Part shown: piece by piece, positions 51,873-61,216 of the stretch
Numbering within the stretch: position 1 is the first letter of the stretch
Layout: the number at the start of each line of letters is the position of its first letter
Assembly: GCA_022769125.1 (NCBI GenBank)
Contig: JALEKN010000060.1
Coordinates: 1-64,000 of the forward strand
Direction of reading: 5' to 3'
Origin: Agathobacter sp.
Lineage (GTDB): Bacteria > Bacillota > Clostridia > Lachnospirales > Lachnospiraceae
DNA: 64,000 nt
Program-made: the position numbers and the translations under genes
Notes under the pieces: generated by a model
The model's database searches: none
What the model was told of the DNA's origin: nothing
Seen by the model: only the letters and a program-made list of their open reading frames with translations

Positions 51873-52691
51873 CTAAAGCCGAAGATGAGCGGTTATATTA
51901 TTCTCGCCAGCAACTTTTTCAAAACCTGCTGATGTATACAGCGCAATCGCGCCCTCATTGTCCACATCCACCAACAACGTCATTTCGTGCGGCTTATTAA
52001 ACTCGATCGCTTTTGCCAGCATTGCCCTTGCATAGCCTTTTCTGCGGTATTGCGGTTTTACAAATATGTCATACGGCTCATTTTCCTCAGCATTGTAGGT
52101 AATATCAACGTAGCCCACAGCCTCACCACAGTCCACCGCAAGGATGATCCGGAAAATATCCTGCGCTCCGATTACTTTATCCGCTGTCCAGTAGACATCC
52201 GTTGTATGCATCGCCACATATTCTTCTCGGTATTTTGGGCTATATAGCTGCACTTTTCCATCAGTTGGGTAAGTGATCTCATTTTTTAAGACCATTTTCT
52301 GCTGTTCCGGCTCAAACTCTGCATCTTCTTTTTGCAGCGCCGCATGCAGCATATAGTTGTTGGGATTATATACGAAGTCAGCCTCGTAGTCTTTGTATGC
52401 ATTTTTCAAAAATGCAATGATCTCCTCATACGCCTGCGGATTTTTGGATAAACCGACCAGCATTTCGATGTAGGACTCATCCTCTGAGATCAAAAACATA
52501 AACAGCCCTGTCATTTCCTGACCGTCAAAAATACCAAATGCGTAGTTCGTCTCTTTTCGTTTTACCGCGTCGTACAGATTTGTTTTCATCTGCTCCTGCG
52601 TACGGAGCATCGGATCGCCAAAATCCGGATCGCTGTTGATCTCGTTGATAAAATCGGTGTATCCGCTTACGCTGTCTAATCTTTTTATCAT
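51873..52691 (-). CDS. two-part GNAT acetyltransferase
   Basis: 272 aa. The C-terminal half has motif A (FVKPQYRRKGYARAMLAKAIEF, about 205-226) and LLVDVDNEGAIALYTSAGFEK. The N-terminal half (SGYTDFINEINSDPDFGDPML) is a second, degenerate GNAT-like or family-specific domain. Substrate unknown. Twelve bases after the next acetyltransferase gene; the two probably form one operon. Confidence 0.8.
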   Translation of the reverse strand: MIKRLDSVSGYTDFINEINSDPDFGDPMLRTQEQMKTNLYDAVKRKETNYAFGIFDGQEMTGLFMFLISEDESYIEMLVGLSKNPQAYEEIIAFLKNAYKDYEADFVYNPNNYMLHAALQKEDAEFEPEQQKMVLKNEITYPTDGKVQLYSPKYREEYVAMHTTDVYWTADKVIGAQDIFRIILAVDCGEAVGYVDITYNAEENEPYDIFVKPQYRRKGYARAMLAKAIEFNKPHEMTLLVDVDNEGAIALYTSAGFEKVAGENNITAHLRL

Positions 52692-52703
52692 TCTGTCTCC
52701 CTG

Positions 52704-53141
52704 CTATAAAGCCTTTACAAAGAGATATACATCTCTTCCCTTTTTGTTCGTATAAACCGAATCTTCCTTTTCAAAACCCAACGATTCATGAAGCCTTATA
52801 CTCGCCTTGTTATCGATCCTGACCTGCTGGAACGCAACCGGGTACTTTTTTGCTTGCGCGAGCTGTATTGCCTGCTGCATCGCCGCCTTTGCGTAGCCAT
52901 GTTGCCGGTATTCTTCAAATACCTCAATCCCGATTGAAATTATTGAATGTGAAAGCTCGTACAATGAGATTGTTCCCACTACGGTATCGCCCTCCGCTAT
53001 CGCAAACATTTCAAAATAGCGCCCCTGATACTGGGTAGTGCTCCACTCCGAAATGAGTGTTTTTGCCGCATCACCGGATACGTTCATCTTTGAACATATT
53101 GTCTCTTCATCTGATGCATTGAATTTCCGCAGTGTTATCAT
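52704..53141 (-). CDS. GNAT family N-acetyltransferase
   Basis: 145 aa from the ATG at 53141, which has AAGGGG 11 bases before it (an ATG three codons earlier is too close). Motif A: IEVFEEYRQHGYAKAAMQQAIQLA; then FQQVRIDNKASIRLHESLGFEKEDSVY. A typical small acetyltransferase, possibly acting on an antibiotic, polyamine or peptide. Upstream gene of the pair with the 272-aa acetyltransferase. Confidence 0.85.
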   Translation of the reverse strand: MITLRKFNASDEETICSKMNVSGDAAKTLISEWSTTQYQGRYFEMFAIAEGDTVVGTISLYELSHSIISIGIEVFEEYRQHGYAKAAMQQAIQLAQAKKYPVAFQQVRIDNKASIRLHESLGFEKEDSVYTNKKGRDVYLFVKAL

Positions 53142-53245
53142 AGGTGCCATGTCCCCTTCCTTTTCTATCTTCCATGAATTGATTTTATTTTAAAAATATC
53201 ATATCTTATTAATTGTAACAATTACAATATCAGGAGGGAAAACAA

Positions 53246-53884
53246 ATGAAAAAGAGATTTCGAAATGTCAGCTGCCTGTTACTTGGCATGATGATGCTTC
53301 TTAGCCTTACCGGATGCAGCTGGGCCGGCTTTAACAGCGGTGTTCAGGAGATCAAGGGCTCTATCAAGGGTTGTACCTATGACTGTATGTTCTATTCCAA
53401 TACAGGGGAACGTTTTATGACGGTTCAGGGAGAGAATATCAGTTTATCTTCAAATGTGGTAAAAGAGCGTTCCTATAGCGAAGACGGAGGCTGGGGCTAT
53501 GTGGACACGCTGTCCTCCGTCGTAACCATCACCATTGATGGCAGTCAGATTGAAAATTGCGGATCTACCGTAATCTTTGCACAGGATGACCTGCAGCCGG
53601 ATGCCGATTTCGAGGGCATTGACAATATCGAATCTGAATCTGACGGGATCAAAGACTGGACGATGATCGCCGGAATTGTCAATTCATACAAAAACTATTT
53701 CGGCAAACCGACCGTCGTGGTAATCCAGTCACAGCTCGGCGTTCCGATCTGCGCATATTCCGGCAATGATGTCTATTGGGAAGTGTGTGAAGATCTGCCA
53801 AAAACTACCAAACTTATGATTGATGGAAAAGCGCTTTATATTCACAGAGCAAATTTCCAGATTATCGATAGGGATCTGTTATAA
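53246..53884 (+). CDS. lipoprotein, DUF5052-like
   Basis: 212 aa. Signal with lipobox LSLTGC (Cys about 24), so the mature protein is lipid-anchored on the outer face of the membrane. The rest has an SGVQEIKGSIKGCTYDCMFYSNTGERFMTVQGENI start and later VVIQSQLGVPICAYSGNDVYWEVCEDLPKTTKLMIDGKALYIHRANFQIID. This resembles DUF5052, whose function is unknown. AGGAGGG precedes the ATG. The last six bases overlap the convergent pseudouridine synthase gene. Confidence 0.75.
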   Translation: MKKRFRNVSCLLLGMMMLLSLTGCSWAGFNSGVQEIKGSIKGCTYDCMFYSNTGERFMTVQGENISLSSNVVKERSYSEDGGWGYVDTLSSVVTITIDGSQIENCGSTVIFAQDDLQPDADFEGIDNIESESDGIKDWTMIAGIVNSYKNYFGKPTVVVIQSQLGVPICAYSGNDVYWEVCEDLPKTTKLMIDGKALYIHRANFQIIDRDLL

Positions 53885-54871
53885 TTCCGCTTCTGCTTCG
53901 TTATACAGATTCCGTCTAAGTTCCTGCATATCATCCGGGAGTGGTGCAGTAAAGGAGAGTGCCTCTCCCGTCATTGGATGCGTAAACATCAGGCGGCAGG
54001 CATGAAGCGCCTGACGCTTGATGCTATGTTCCGGTTTCATTTGCATACAGCCTCCAGCCTCCCCCTCCACCCGGTCAATCTGGTTTGCCGCATACGCCGG
54101 ATGATACAAAAAGTCGCCCAGAAGCGGGTGCCCCAGATACTTCATATGTACGCGGATCTGATGTGTTCTCCCTGTCTCCAGCACAAGTGAGACAAGACTT
54201 GCACTTTGATATTCTTCCACGACATGATAGTGTGTGACAGCGCGCTCTCCGCAGGCAAAATCTACGACCCGCTCCAGATTACGGCTCTCTTTGCGCGCGA
54301 TCGGAGCCGAAACCGTCCCATCCTTTTCTTCCAATATTCCATCCACAATTGCCAGATACTCTCTGTGAATGCCACTTTCTTCTGCCTTTTTCCGGACCAT
54401 CTGCCCCAGAATGGCAGCACTTACCATATGCTTTGCTACGATCGTAAGGCCAGAAGTATCACGGTCTAAACGGTTTATGCACCGGAATACAAAGGGCTCG
54501 CCACGTTTTTGATATAGCCATGCCAACGCGTTGCCAAGCGAATTGTCGTGATTGTTGCGGGATGGGTGGATCGGCATCCCGGCCGGTTTGTTGATTACCA
54601 TCAGATCCTCATCTTCATAGACAACAGACACCGGAAGTTCTACCGGGAGGATCTGCCCGGGACATTCCTGCTCACGGATCGTCACACATAGGATATCACC
54701 TGTCTCAAGCAGCCGGTTCATATGCACATAAACGCCATTTATCCGGATACTCTCTGCATCCTTTTTCAGATTTACAAGATTTTGCTCAGAATAGCCTTTT
54801 CCCTTTAAAAATCCGCTGATTTTCTGTCCCGCAGCCGGTTCCTTGATCTGGTACTCTATCGTCCGTGACAT
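53879..54871 (-). CDS. RluA family pseudouridine synthase
   Basis: 330 aa. An N-terminal S4-like RNA-binding domain (about 15-75) precedes the catalytic domain with the motif NRLDRDTSGLTIVAK (catalytic Asp) at about 133-147, VINKPAGMPIHPSRNNHDNSLGNAL before it, and GRTHQIRVHMKYLGHPLLGDFLY after. It converts uridine to pseudouridine in rRNA or tRNA; the exact target (RluC/D-like or another) cannot be told. Confidence 0.9.
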   Translation of the reverse strand: MSRTIEYQIKEPAAGQKISGFLKGKGYSEQNLVNLKKDAESIRINGVYVHMNRLLETGDILCVTIREQECPGQILPVELPVSVVYEDEDLMVINKPAGMPIHPSRNNHDNSLGNALAWLYQKRGEPFVFRCINRLDRDTSGLTIVAKHMVSAAILGQMVRKKAEESGIHREYLAIVDGILEEKDGTVSAPIARKESRNLERVVDFACGERAVTHYHVVEEYQSASLVSLVLETGRTHQIRVHMKYLGHPLLGDFLYHPAYAANQIDRVEGEAGGCMQMKPEHSIKRQALHACRLMFTHPMTGEALSFTAPLPDDMQELRRNLYNEAEAEL

Positions 54872-54904
54872 AATCCGTTCTCTTTCTTACTGTCTTGTTC
54901 GTAT

Positions 54905-55903
54905 CTATCTTTTTCTGTTGGCATCCAAAAATTCAAATAGCTTCTCATAATAGGAATCGCGAATTTTGGCTGTCCCATTAAAGAGCTCATGCTTCGCGTC
55001 TTCAAAATATACGCACTGCACATTTTTTGCCCGCTTGCAGAAAATATCCTGACCCTTTTTCTTTACCATCGTATCCTGACCTGCCTGAAACAGCAGGACC
55101 GGAATCGAAACTTTTGCTGCATTTTTTTGCAGCTTTTTTGTGGCTCTTATAGAAGCTCCCGTCCAACTGTAGCAGCCGCCATATGTCCGGTTGTGGACAT
55201 CGCGCTCCCTCATCCGGAAGGCGTACTCATACCGCGGCTTCGACATGGCACTGCTACCGGCAAAAACCCGCACTCCGTCAAAACCCTTTTGTCCCGGCAC
55301 ATAATCCGTTTCCCTGCGAAGCAGCTTCGCACGTAAAAGCAGCAGATTTACCACAATCTTCGGATATTTTCCAAGATTTAATTCCATAAGCGGGGAGCTT
55401 AGTACCGCGCATGTGAAATAATCCGGATACTGCTCCAGAAACAAGGTTCCGATCGCTCCACCCATGGAGTGCGCATAGAGAAACAGATTTTGCTTATCCT
55501 CTCCCTTTTCCGCCATCACAGGCAGTACGACCTGATCCAGAAAGCATTTTAAATCCTTCACATAATCGCTGTAGTCCTTTACATAGACTTTATCCCATTC
55601 CCTGACCTGGCGCTCACTGTAGCCGTGCCCCCGGTGCTCCAAAAAATAAAAACTGTAGCCTTGCTCATAAAAATAGTATGCAAGCTCATGGTATTTTCCG
55701 AAAAATTCACAGAATCCATGGCAGATTACCATGGATCCTTTTGCGTGTTCCCTGTTTGCATAATAATAGTGTAATCCGGTGCCATCCCAGCCTGTACAGT
55801 TTCCCTCCTGCACCTTTTCCTTCAGAAAAGGCGCAACTTTTTCCTCCATCTGCCCGAGAAAAGAGTCATCCGGAAATGTATACCTTCCTTTGTTATTATC
55901 CAC
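54905..55903 (-). CDS. alpha/beta hydrolase, monoacylglycerol lipase-like
   Basis: About 332 aa. I take a GTG start at about 55903, where AGAGGTC lies eight bases upstream; an earlier in-frame GTG at 55978 lacks such a site. The fold is of the lysophospholipase kind: MVICHGFCEFFGKYHELAYYF (oxyanion), FLEHRGHGYSERQ, the nucleophile Ser in YAHSMGGAIGTLFLEQYP, and later an Asp in QAGQDTMVKKKGQ and His in DAKHELFNG. Cytosolic by sequence. Confidence 0.85.
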   Translation of the reverse strand: MDNNKGRYTFPDDSFLGQMEEKVAPFLKEKVQEGNCTGWDGTGLHYYYANREHAKGSMVICHGFCEFFGKYHELAYYFYEQGYSFYFLEHRGHGYSERQVREWDKVYVKDYSDYVKDLKCFLDQVVLPVMAEKGEDKQNLFLYAHSMGGAIGTLFLEQYPDYFTCAVLSSPLMELNLGKYPKIVVNLLLLRAKLLRRETDYVPGQKGFDGVRVFAGSSAMSKPRYEYAFRMRERDVHNRTYGGCYSWTGASIRATKKLQKNAAKVSIPVLLFQAGQDTMVKKKGQDIFCKRAKNVQCVYFEDAKHELFNGTAKIRDSYYEKLFEFLDANRKR

Positions 55904-56007
55904 TTGCTTTGACCTCTTTTGTATTATGTTTAGGAATGTGGCCCGTGTGAAGCTGATGATGCTCTTGCGTGTCCACACAGGCGTTCCAAATTACAAGGTG
56001 ACTGTTT

Positions 56008-56772
56008 TTACTTATGGAATACTTCTGCGATCACCTGTTTTGTCACATCCGGGTAGTTGGTTATGATCGCATTCACGCCGAATTTGCAGGCGAGCGCCAT
56101 GTGCTCTTTCTCGTTGACTGTCCATGCATTTACATCCAGACCGTTTGCGGCAGCGTCCTGCATAAAGTTCGGAAACTGCAGATTGTAAAGTGCAGGGTGA
56201 AGTGCGTTTGCACCGTGCTTCTTTGCGTAAGGAGCCACGTCAATCGGCCCGTCTGCATACAGGAAGCCTACATAGCAATCCGGGTTTAATTCATGGAGCT
56301 TCACACAGGTGTAATGGTTGAAGGAAGAGTACAGCACGCGGTCTTCAAGTCCCATTTCCTTTGTGAGCTCGACTACCTTACGCTCGAGCTCCGGGTAAAA
56401 TACGATTCCGGTCTTAAGTTCGACATCAATGGTAAGATTGGTCGGTTTTATCAGTTCGTACACCTCGCGCAGGGTGGGAATGTCTGCGTGTGCGTATTTT
56501 GGGCAGGTTTTGTTGAAGTTGAACTTCCGGAGTTCTTCAAGTGTGTAATCTTTCACCCAGCCCTTTCCATCGCTGGTGCGGTCAATCCACTCATCGTGGA
56601 TAATTACCATCTGATCATCCTTGGTAAGCTGGACATCCAGCTCAATACCATCCGCCCCCTGCTCAATCGCCAGACGAAATGCCTCGATCGTATTCTCCGG
56701 TGCATATCCGCTTGCACCTCTGTGCGCCCATACAAGTGGAACGTCTTTTTTCTTAAACTGTTCAAAACTCAT
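56008..56772 (-). CDS. glycerophosphodiester phosphodiesterase
   Basis: 254 aa from the ATG behind AGGAGG. GDPD signature: VWAHRGASGYAPENTIEAFRLAIEQGADGIELDVQLTKDDQMVIIHDEWIDRTSDGKG, with the His-Arg, Glu and Asp metal and catalytic sites all present. Cleaves glycerophosphodiesters to glycerol 3-phosphate and an alcohol. No signal peptide, so it is cytosolic. It lies downstream of the MFS gene by 80 bases and may be co-transcribed. Confidence 0.9.
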   Translation of the reverse strand: MSFEQFKKKDVPLVWAHRGASGYAPENTIEAFRLAIEQGADGIELDVQLTKDDQMVIIHDEWIDRTSDGKGWVKDYTLEELRKFNFNKTCPKYAHADIPTLREVYELIKPTNLTIDVELKTGIVFYPELERKVVELTKEMGLEDRVLYSSFNHYTCVKLHELNPDCYVGFLYADGPIDVAPYAKKHGANALHPALYNLQFPNFMQDAAANGLDVNAWTVNEKEHMALACKFGVNAIITNYPDVTKQVIAEVFHK

Positions 56773-56852
56773 GTTATTGTCCTCCTGCGAAGTCATTTTA
56801 TGTGTCGATCCATAGCCGCTCAGATGCTGAGCAGTTACGTCAATTCAAGCTA

Positions 56853-58187
56853 TCAGTCCTCTACATCATACGCTTCCAATCCGCGCTTTGCCTCTATCCT
56901 GGTGTCTCCATGCTTTACCATGAGCATCGTGCAGAATGCAGCAAAACTGAATACTGCTGCATACGGAAACAGCGTGCGATAGCCCACATGCTTTAACAGA
57001 AATCCGGCCAGAATCGGTGTGATGATCTGCGCGGTCATGCTGAAGGTGTAATACAGCCCGGTGAATTTTCCCACCTCGCTGCCCTTGCACATCTCAAGTA
57101 CCATCGGCAGGCTGTTGACGTTGATCGCTGCCCATGCAAGTCCCATGCAGAAAAATACGATATTTAACCAGCCATGGAACGTATCACAGACCATTGTATA
57201 CACGAACGAGGTGATAAAGCAGGTCGCAAGCAGTAACACTCCGCATTGGATCGTGCGCCTACGCCCGATCTTGCTGGCAAGCTGCGCAACCGGTATGTAG
57301 GATAAGATCGCGCCGCCCGTTGCAACTGTAAGACACATGGATGCGCCGCCGAGGCTCATGCCCCACATTTTCGCTGCATAGGTTGTAAACCAGGTCTCCA
57401 CGCCATTGTACGCAATGAACCAGAGTGCGATTGAGCCAAGCAGAAATGCGAGACTGCGTTTTACGTCCTCCGGAAGCTTTTCCTCGCCGGATGCGCTGTC
57501 TGTCTCTGCCAGATTTTCCTCCGGGTGTGCGTCCTCATAAGCCTTCATTTCAAGGGACAGCTTCGCCTCATCCACCGCAAACATTACGATGCACAGCGCT
57601 ACGATCATGATTCCTGCCACGATCATAAACAGCGGCATGTAATCTACATGCTCAAGCCCTGCCGTTCTCTTGGATGAATACAGCACACTCGCGATAACCA
57701 GATATGCGATGCCCCCTAATGCCCCCATCAGGTTAATGATCGCATTGCCCTTGCTCCGGAGCGGCTTCGGTGTCACATCCGGCATCAGGGCAACCGCAGG
57801 GCTGCGATAGGTTCCCATCGCTACCAGCAGGCAGCCGAGCGCCACGACAAACAGCACCTCGATCACATTCGAATTCGTCTTAAAAAACATATTATCCAGA
57901 TACGGGATCAGCAGCATCAGAAATACTGCTGCAACGGTTCCGCACAGGATGAATGGCTTGCGCCTTCCCATTTTGGCGGTGCATTTGTCGGACAGCCCTC
58001 CAAACAGCGGCAGCAGGAACAGTGCGAGCACATTGTCCGCCGCCATGATCGCACCGGAGATCGTCTCATTCATGTGAAATGTGTTCGTAAGGATCAGCGG
58101 TATCACACTGTTGTACATCTGCCAGAACGCGCAGATCGACAAGAATGCAAAACCAATTTTGATGGTTTGTTTTGTGTTTAGTTTCAT
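56853..58187 (-). CDS. MFS transporter, SLC45/GPH-like
   Basis: 444 aa with twelve predicted membrane helices. GGLSDKCTAKMGRRKPFILCG (about 63-83) is the MFS loop 2-3 motif in the form seen in sugar-proton symporters of the SLC45/GPH type, and ASKIGRRRTIQCG is its counterpart in the second half. A central charged loop (DAHPEENLAETDSASGEEKLPED) joins the halves. The substrate may be a disaccharide or other small organic molecule. Confidence 0.85.
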   Translation of the reverse strand: MKLNTKQTIKIGFAFLSICAFWQMYNSVIPLILTNTFHMNETISGAIMAADNVLALFLLPLFGGLSDKCTAKMGRRKPFILCGTVAAVFLMLLIPYLDNMFFKTNSNVIEVLFVVALGCLLVAMGTYRSPAVALMPDVTPKPLRSKGNAIINLMGALGGIAYLVIASVLYSSKRTAGLEHVDYMPLFMIVAGIMIVALCIVMFAVDEAKLSLEMKAYEDAHPEENLAETDSASGEEKLPEDVKRSLAFLLGSIALWFIAYNGVETWFTTYAAKMWGMSLGGASMCLTVATGGAILSYIPVAQLASKIGRRRTIQCGVLLLATCFITSFVYTMVCDTFHGWLNIVFFCMGLAWAAINVNSLPMVLEMCKGSEVGKFTGLYYTFSMTAQIITPILAGFLLKHVGYRTLFPYAAVFSFAAFCTMLMVKHGDTRIEAKRGLEAYDVED

Positions 58188-58240
58188 AGTTTCTATACCC
58201 CCTTTCTTCTATTTTATCGAATTTCGTGTAATATCTCAAG

Positions 58241-58333
58241 TGGGGACGTTCCTTTTGACACGCGCAGCGCCCTTTGACATACGCAGCGCCCTTTGGCATA
58301 CGCAGCGCCCTTTGGCATACGCAGCGCCCTTTG
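58241..58333. repeat. GGGGACGTTCCTTTTG repeat, copy 2, with 19-bp tandem tail
   Basis: Core TGGGGACGTTCCTTTTGAC at 58241-58259 followed by four 19-base units (58258, 58277, 58296, 58315) of the form GCATACGCAGCGCCCTTTG. The last two are identical. It lies between the divergent MFS and pilin genes. Confidence 0.85.
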
Positions 58334-58421
58334 ATTTTCCGATAATAAAAATTTTATTTGACATCCGGTGTTCTGTATTTTATAATCCGTTGGGTTTATT
58401 TAAAGGATATACTTTCGAGAA

Positions 58422-58820
58422 ATGGTGGTAATAAGAAGAATGGAACATTATTATAGAAAGAAAAAAGAAACAACAAAGCGTGCAAACAACCGCGGCTTCT
58501 CTCTGGTGGAGCTTATCATCGTAATCGCGATCATGGCGGTTCTCGTTGGGGTGCTTACTCCGATGTTCACCTCCTATCTGCACAAGTCAAGAGTAGCTAC
58601 CGATTGGGCGAACCTCAGAAATTATTTTAGTGAGATACAGGCGGATTTTACAGAGACAGGAAAACATAATCCCCTTGTACCAACAGATCCAAGCGACCTG
58701 AATTTTTACAATCGAACGGAAATCACATTTCTGGATGGCCGAACCGTTCAAATGAAAGATGGGGTTTTTTTCGGTGACAACAAGGGCGCATGGCTATCAG
58801 ATTGCATATTACTGCAATAA
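58422..58820 (+). pseudogene. type IV pilin-like protein, probably frameshifted near the end
   Basis: 132 codons. A class III prepilin signal is clear: RANNRGFSLVELIIVIAIMAVLVGVLTPMF, with cleavage after Gly and the conserved Glu five residues on. The chain ends early as GAWLSDCILLQ. Shifting frame by one base at AAGGGCGC (about 58785) gives HGYQIAYYCNKCLSDWDTHSKTC and a stop at 58878, the kind of Cys-rich end found in clostridial pilin-like proteins. So the gene probably carries a one-base frameshift. No other pilus genes adjoin it. Start could also be ATG 58440. Confidence 0.6.
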
Positions 58821-58911
58821 ATGTTTATCCGATTGGGATACACATAGCAAGACCTGCATTCTTATACTTGGTTCATAATCCATATTGTATTTTATTTATA
58901 AGGGCACGCCT

Positions 58912-60006
58912 ATGAAAACAGCAAACGGACTGAAAAACAGCACCTACAATGGAGCAATTGATTTCTGGAAATTTATATTCTGCCTGGTCATTTTAATCTT
59001 CCATGTCGGAGAGGCATTTGGCCAGGATGACTATCCATTCTATCTGGGAATGTATGCAGTAGAATTTTTCTTTGTCATCTCCGGCTATCTGATGTGCATT
59101 TCGGCCTCCAAAAAGACTGCGCCGGCGGATATCAGCCTCGGTCGGGAGACACTTGGCTTTGTTTTACATAAAGTAAAAGCCATTCTGCCGCCCTATCTTC
59201 TTGCTTTTCTTGTTGCATGGATCAATTGGTTTAATTTTACCGGGATAGATCTGCTTAAGGAGGAAGGTTTTAAGGGATTTGCGCTGACAAATCTTGATAT
59301 GCTTCCCGATCTCCTTTTGGTGTATATGGCTGGCTATGACGGAACGGTCGTCATCCGCATTACGTGGTATATTTCCGCCATGCTGATTGCCATGCTGATC
59401 CTCTATCCGATGCTCCGGCGTTTTGGGGATATGTTTATGATGGTGATTGCGCCGCTGTTCGTATTCTTTTTCTGCGGGTATCTTGCAAACACCACATCCT
59501 ACAATGGCATTATGGAATATGAGATCTTTATGACACATGGTGTGATGCGTGCCATCATTGGATTATGCCTTGGCTGTATGGTATACTGTTTTTCCAAATC
59601 TATAAAAAAGAAAAAGCTTTCCGCATTCTCCCGTTTACTGCTTTCAATTGCAGAATTTGGAGGTTATTTTATTATACTTTTTCTGATGAATGAGGGAGAA
59701 AAACAAAGTGTATACATCATTTTAATTTTTCTATTCTTCACAGTATCTGTTACGGCAAGTAAGCAGGCTGCCACATCAGGTCTTTTTGACAATAGGCTCA
59801 GCAGATTTTTAGGGCATATCAGCTTATATATCTATCTTTTCCAAAGCCCTGCAAGGGTAATCATCCGGGAACTTCATCCGGATTATACCTATTTTCAGGG
59901 ATTATGTGCGATTGTGCCTCTAACGCTTGCCTTTTCATTTGCCGGCTGGCTCATCGTCACACTTATTCGCGGGCTTTCAGCTCGGCATAGGCAGCATAGT
60001 GTTTAA
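58912..60006 (+). CDS. acyltransferase family 3 membrane protein
   Basis: 364 aa from the ATG behind AAGGG. About ten membrane helices. Family marks: GAIDFWKFIFCLVILIFHVGE with the conserved His (about 30), YAVEFFFVISGYLMCIS and TWYISAMLIAMLILYPML. It transfers acyl groups (often acetyl) to surface polysaccharides or wall sugars. Its 3' end overlaps the antisense methyltransferase pseudogene by 44 bases. Confidence 0.85.
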   Translation: MKTANGLKNSTYNGAIDFWKFIFCLVILIFHVGEAFGQDDYPFYLGMYAVEFFFVISGYLMCISASKKTAPADISLGRETLGFVLHKVKAILPPYLLAFLVAWINWFNFTGIDLLKEEGFKGFALTNLDMLPDLLLVYMAGYDGTVVIRITWYISAMLIAMLILYPMLRRFGDMFMMVIAPLFVFFFCGYLANTTSYNGIMEYEIFMTHGVMRAIIGLCLGCMVYCFSKSIKKKKLSAFSRLLLSIAEFGGYFIILFLMNEGEKQSVYIILIFLFFTVSVTASKQAATSGLFDNRLSRFLGHISLYIYLFQSPARVIIRELHPDYTYFQGLCAIVPLTLAFSFAGWLIVTLIRGLSARHRQHSV

Positions 60007-60617
60007 TATCAAACTCCTCCGGTGCGATTGCGGAAAGCATTTTTAAGTGCTCGGCTTCCCACGCCTGCATTTCACCCTCAGAAAGTGATGCGCCCACGCC
60101 GCGGCAGGCTTTCATGCGTCCATTCCACGTCTCTCTGGAAAAATGCACATTCAATGGATACTCCTCATGACGAACCAGCTCAAATTTCAAATCATAGCAT
60201 TCCGGTATCTCGATCGGATGTATAAAATCGCCGGCTCCACTCCATTTCGGACTGTATTTCAGAACAAGTTCCTCGCTTTTTCCTGCGATTTTATCCTCGA
60301 ATGGAAGCCATCCCATATACAAAACCAGCAGCTTTCCACCCGGTTTCAGCATCCGATACAGGTTTGGCATAACGTTTTCGTGATCAAAATACCAGAAGCA
60401 CTGACACGCCGTGATAACATCAAAGGTTTGATCCGGAAAATTTACTTCTTCTGTTGCTACCGCGTAATAGTCAATATCCATCCCTGCACAATCCCAGATT
60501 GAGAATCCTTTGGTAAAATTCTTGTGGATATATATCCCGGTATTTTGCGTACTCCGATGATACTTTTCCCCAATCAAAGCCTTTTCCGCCGTCTATGTTC
60601 TTATCCTCGATGATCAT
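59963..60617 (-). pseudogene. class I methyltransferase, SAM-binding segment deleted
   Basis: From ATG 60617 (behind AAGGAGG) the frame reads MIIEDKNIDGGKGFDWGK, VSSEYAKYRDIYPQEFYQRI, LNLGLCRDGY and a stop near 60478. In another frame the protein goes on as GMDIDYYAVATEEVNFPDQTFDVITACQCFWYF, the part after motif I in this methyltransferase family. Motif I (a VLDLGTGTG-like strand), about 40-50 codons, is missing. The joint lies at GGGATGGA near 60477. So an internal deletion removed the SAM site and shifted the frame. The remainder to 59963 is well preserved, which suggests a recent event. Confidence 0.8.
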
Positions 60618-60638
60618 AAATCCTCCTTGAAAACGTCA

Positions 60639-61082
60639 CTACTTTAATCTCATATACAAAAGCGGATATGGGTTGCCTTCCTCGTCAAAATCCGTCCGCT
60701 TATATGTCTCAAAGCCCAGATGCTCATAAAATCCGATCGCCTGCGGGTTCTGCTCGTTGACAGTAACTTCTGCGATTCCATAATGTTGTATGCCGTATTG
60801 TAACAGCTTCCCGCCGGTGCCATGCCCTCGTTCCTCCGGCGAGATAAATAACATTTCCAGCCGGTTTTCCTCTATTCCCATAAAAGCGGCTGGTTCCCCG
60901 TTCTCGTTTCCTGCGATGATCAGATGGCTTACGTTCTCCAATGCCATCGGAACATATTCCTTGATCTTTTTTACTTCCGCATCGGAAAGAAAAAGGTGCG
61001 TAGCCCAGACGGAGCTCTCCCAAATTTCCAGAAGACTCGCCAGCAGATGCCCGTCTCTCGTTTCTGCCTCGTATATTTTCAC
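60639..61082 (-). CDS. GNAT family N-acetyltransferase
   Basis: 147 aa. Motif A: EMLFISPEERGHGTGGKLLQYGIQHYG (about 77-103), then VTVNEQNPQAIGFYEHLGFETYKRTDFDEEGNPYPLLYMRL, the end typical of YjaB/YiaC-like acetyltransferases. It probably acetylates a small molecule or protein N terminus. GGAGGAGT precedes the ATG, inside the 3' end of a decayed GNAT gene. Confidence 0.85.
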   Translation of the reverse strand: MKIYEAETRDGHLLASLLEIWESSVWATHLFLSDAEVKKIKEYVPMALENVSHLIIAGNENGEPAAFMGIEENRLEMLFISPEERGHGTGGKLLQYGIQHYGIAEVTVNEQNPQAIGFYEHLGFETYKRTDFDEEGNPYPLLYMRLK

Positions 61083-61093
61083 ACTGACTCCTC

Positions 61094-61165
61094 CTACAAT
61101 TTATACTCGTACCACTCGCTATCAGTTTGCTCAAATCCCACCGACAGAAACATGCGCCTGCTCTG
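61094..61165 (-). pseudogene. C-terminal remnant of a second GNAT gene
   Basis: The frame reads RRMFLSVGFEQTDSEWYEYKL and a stop at 61094, the usual last strand of a GNAT protein. Only about 22 codons remain; upstream is the 53-bp repeat array, which seems to have replaced or followed the lost part. Confidence 0.55.
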
Positions 61166-61216
61166 CCTTTTTATTCTACCATCTTTCTTCTTTTTCCATT
61201 AGGTTTTACCGCCTCA

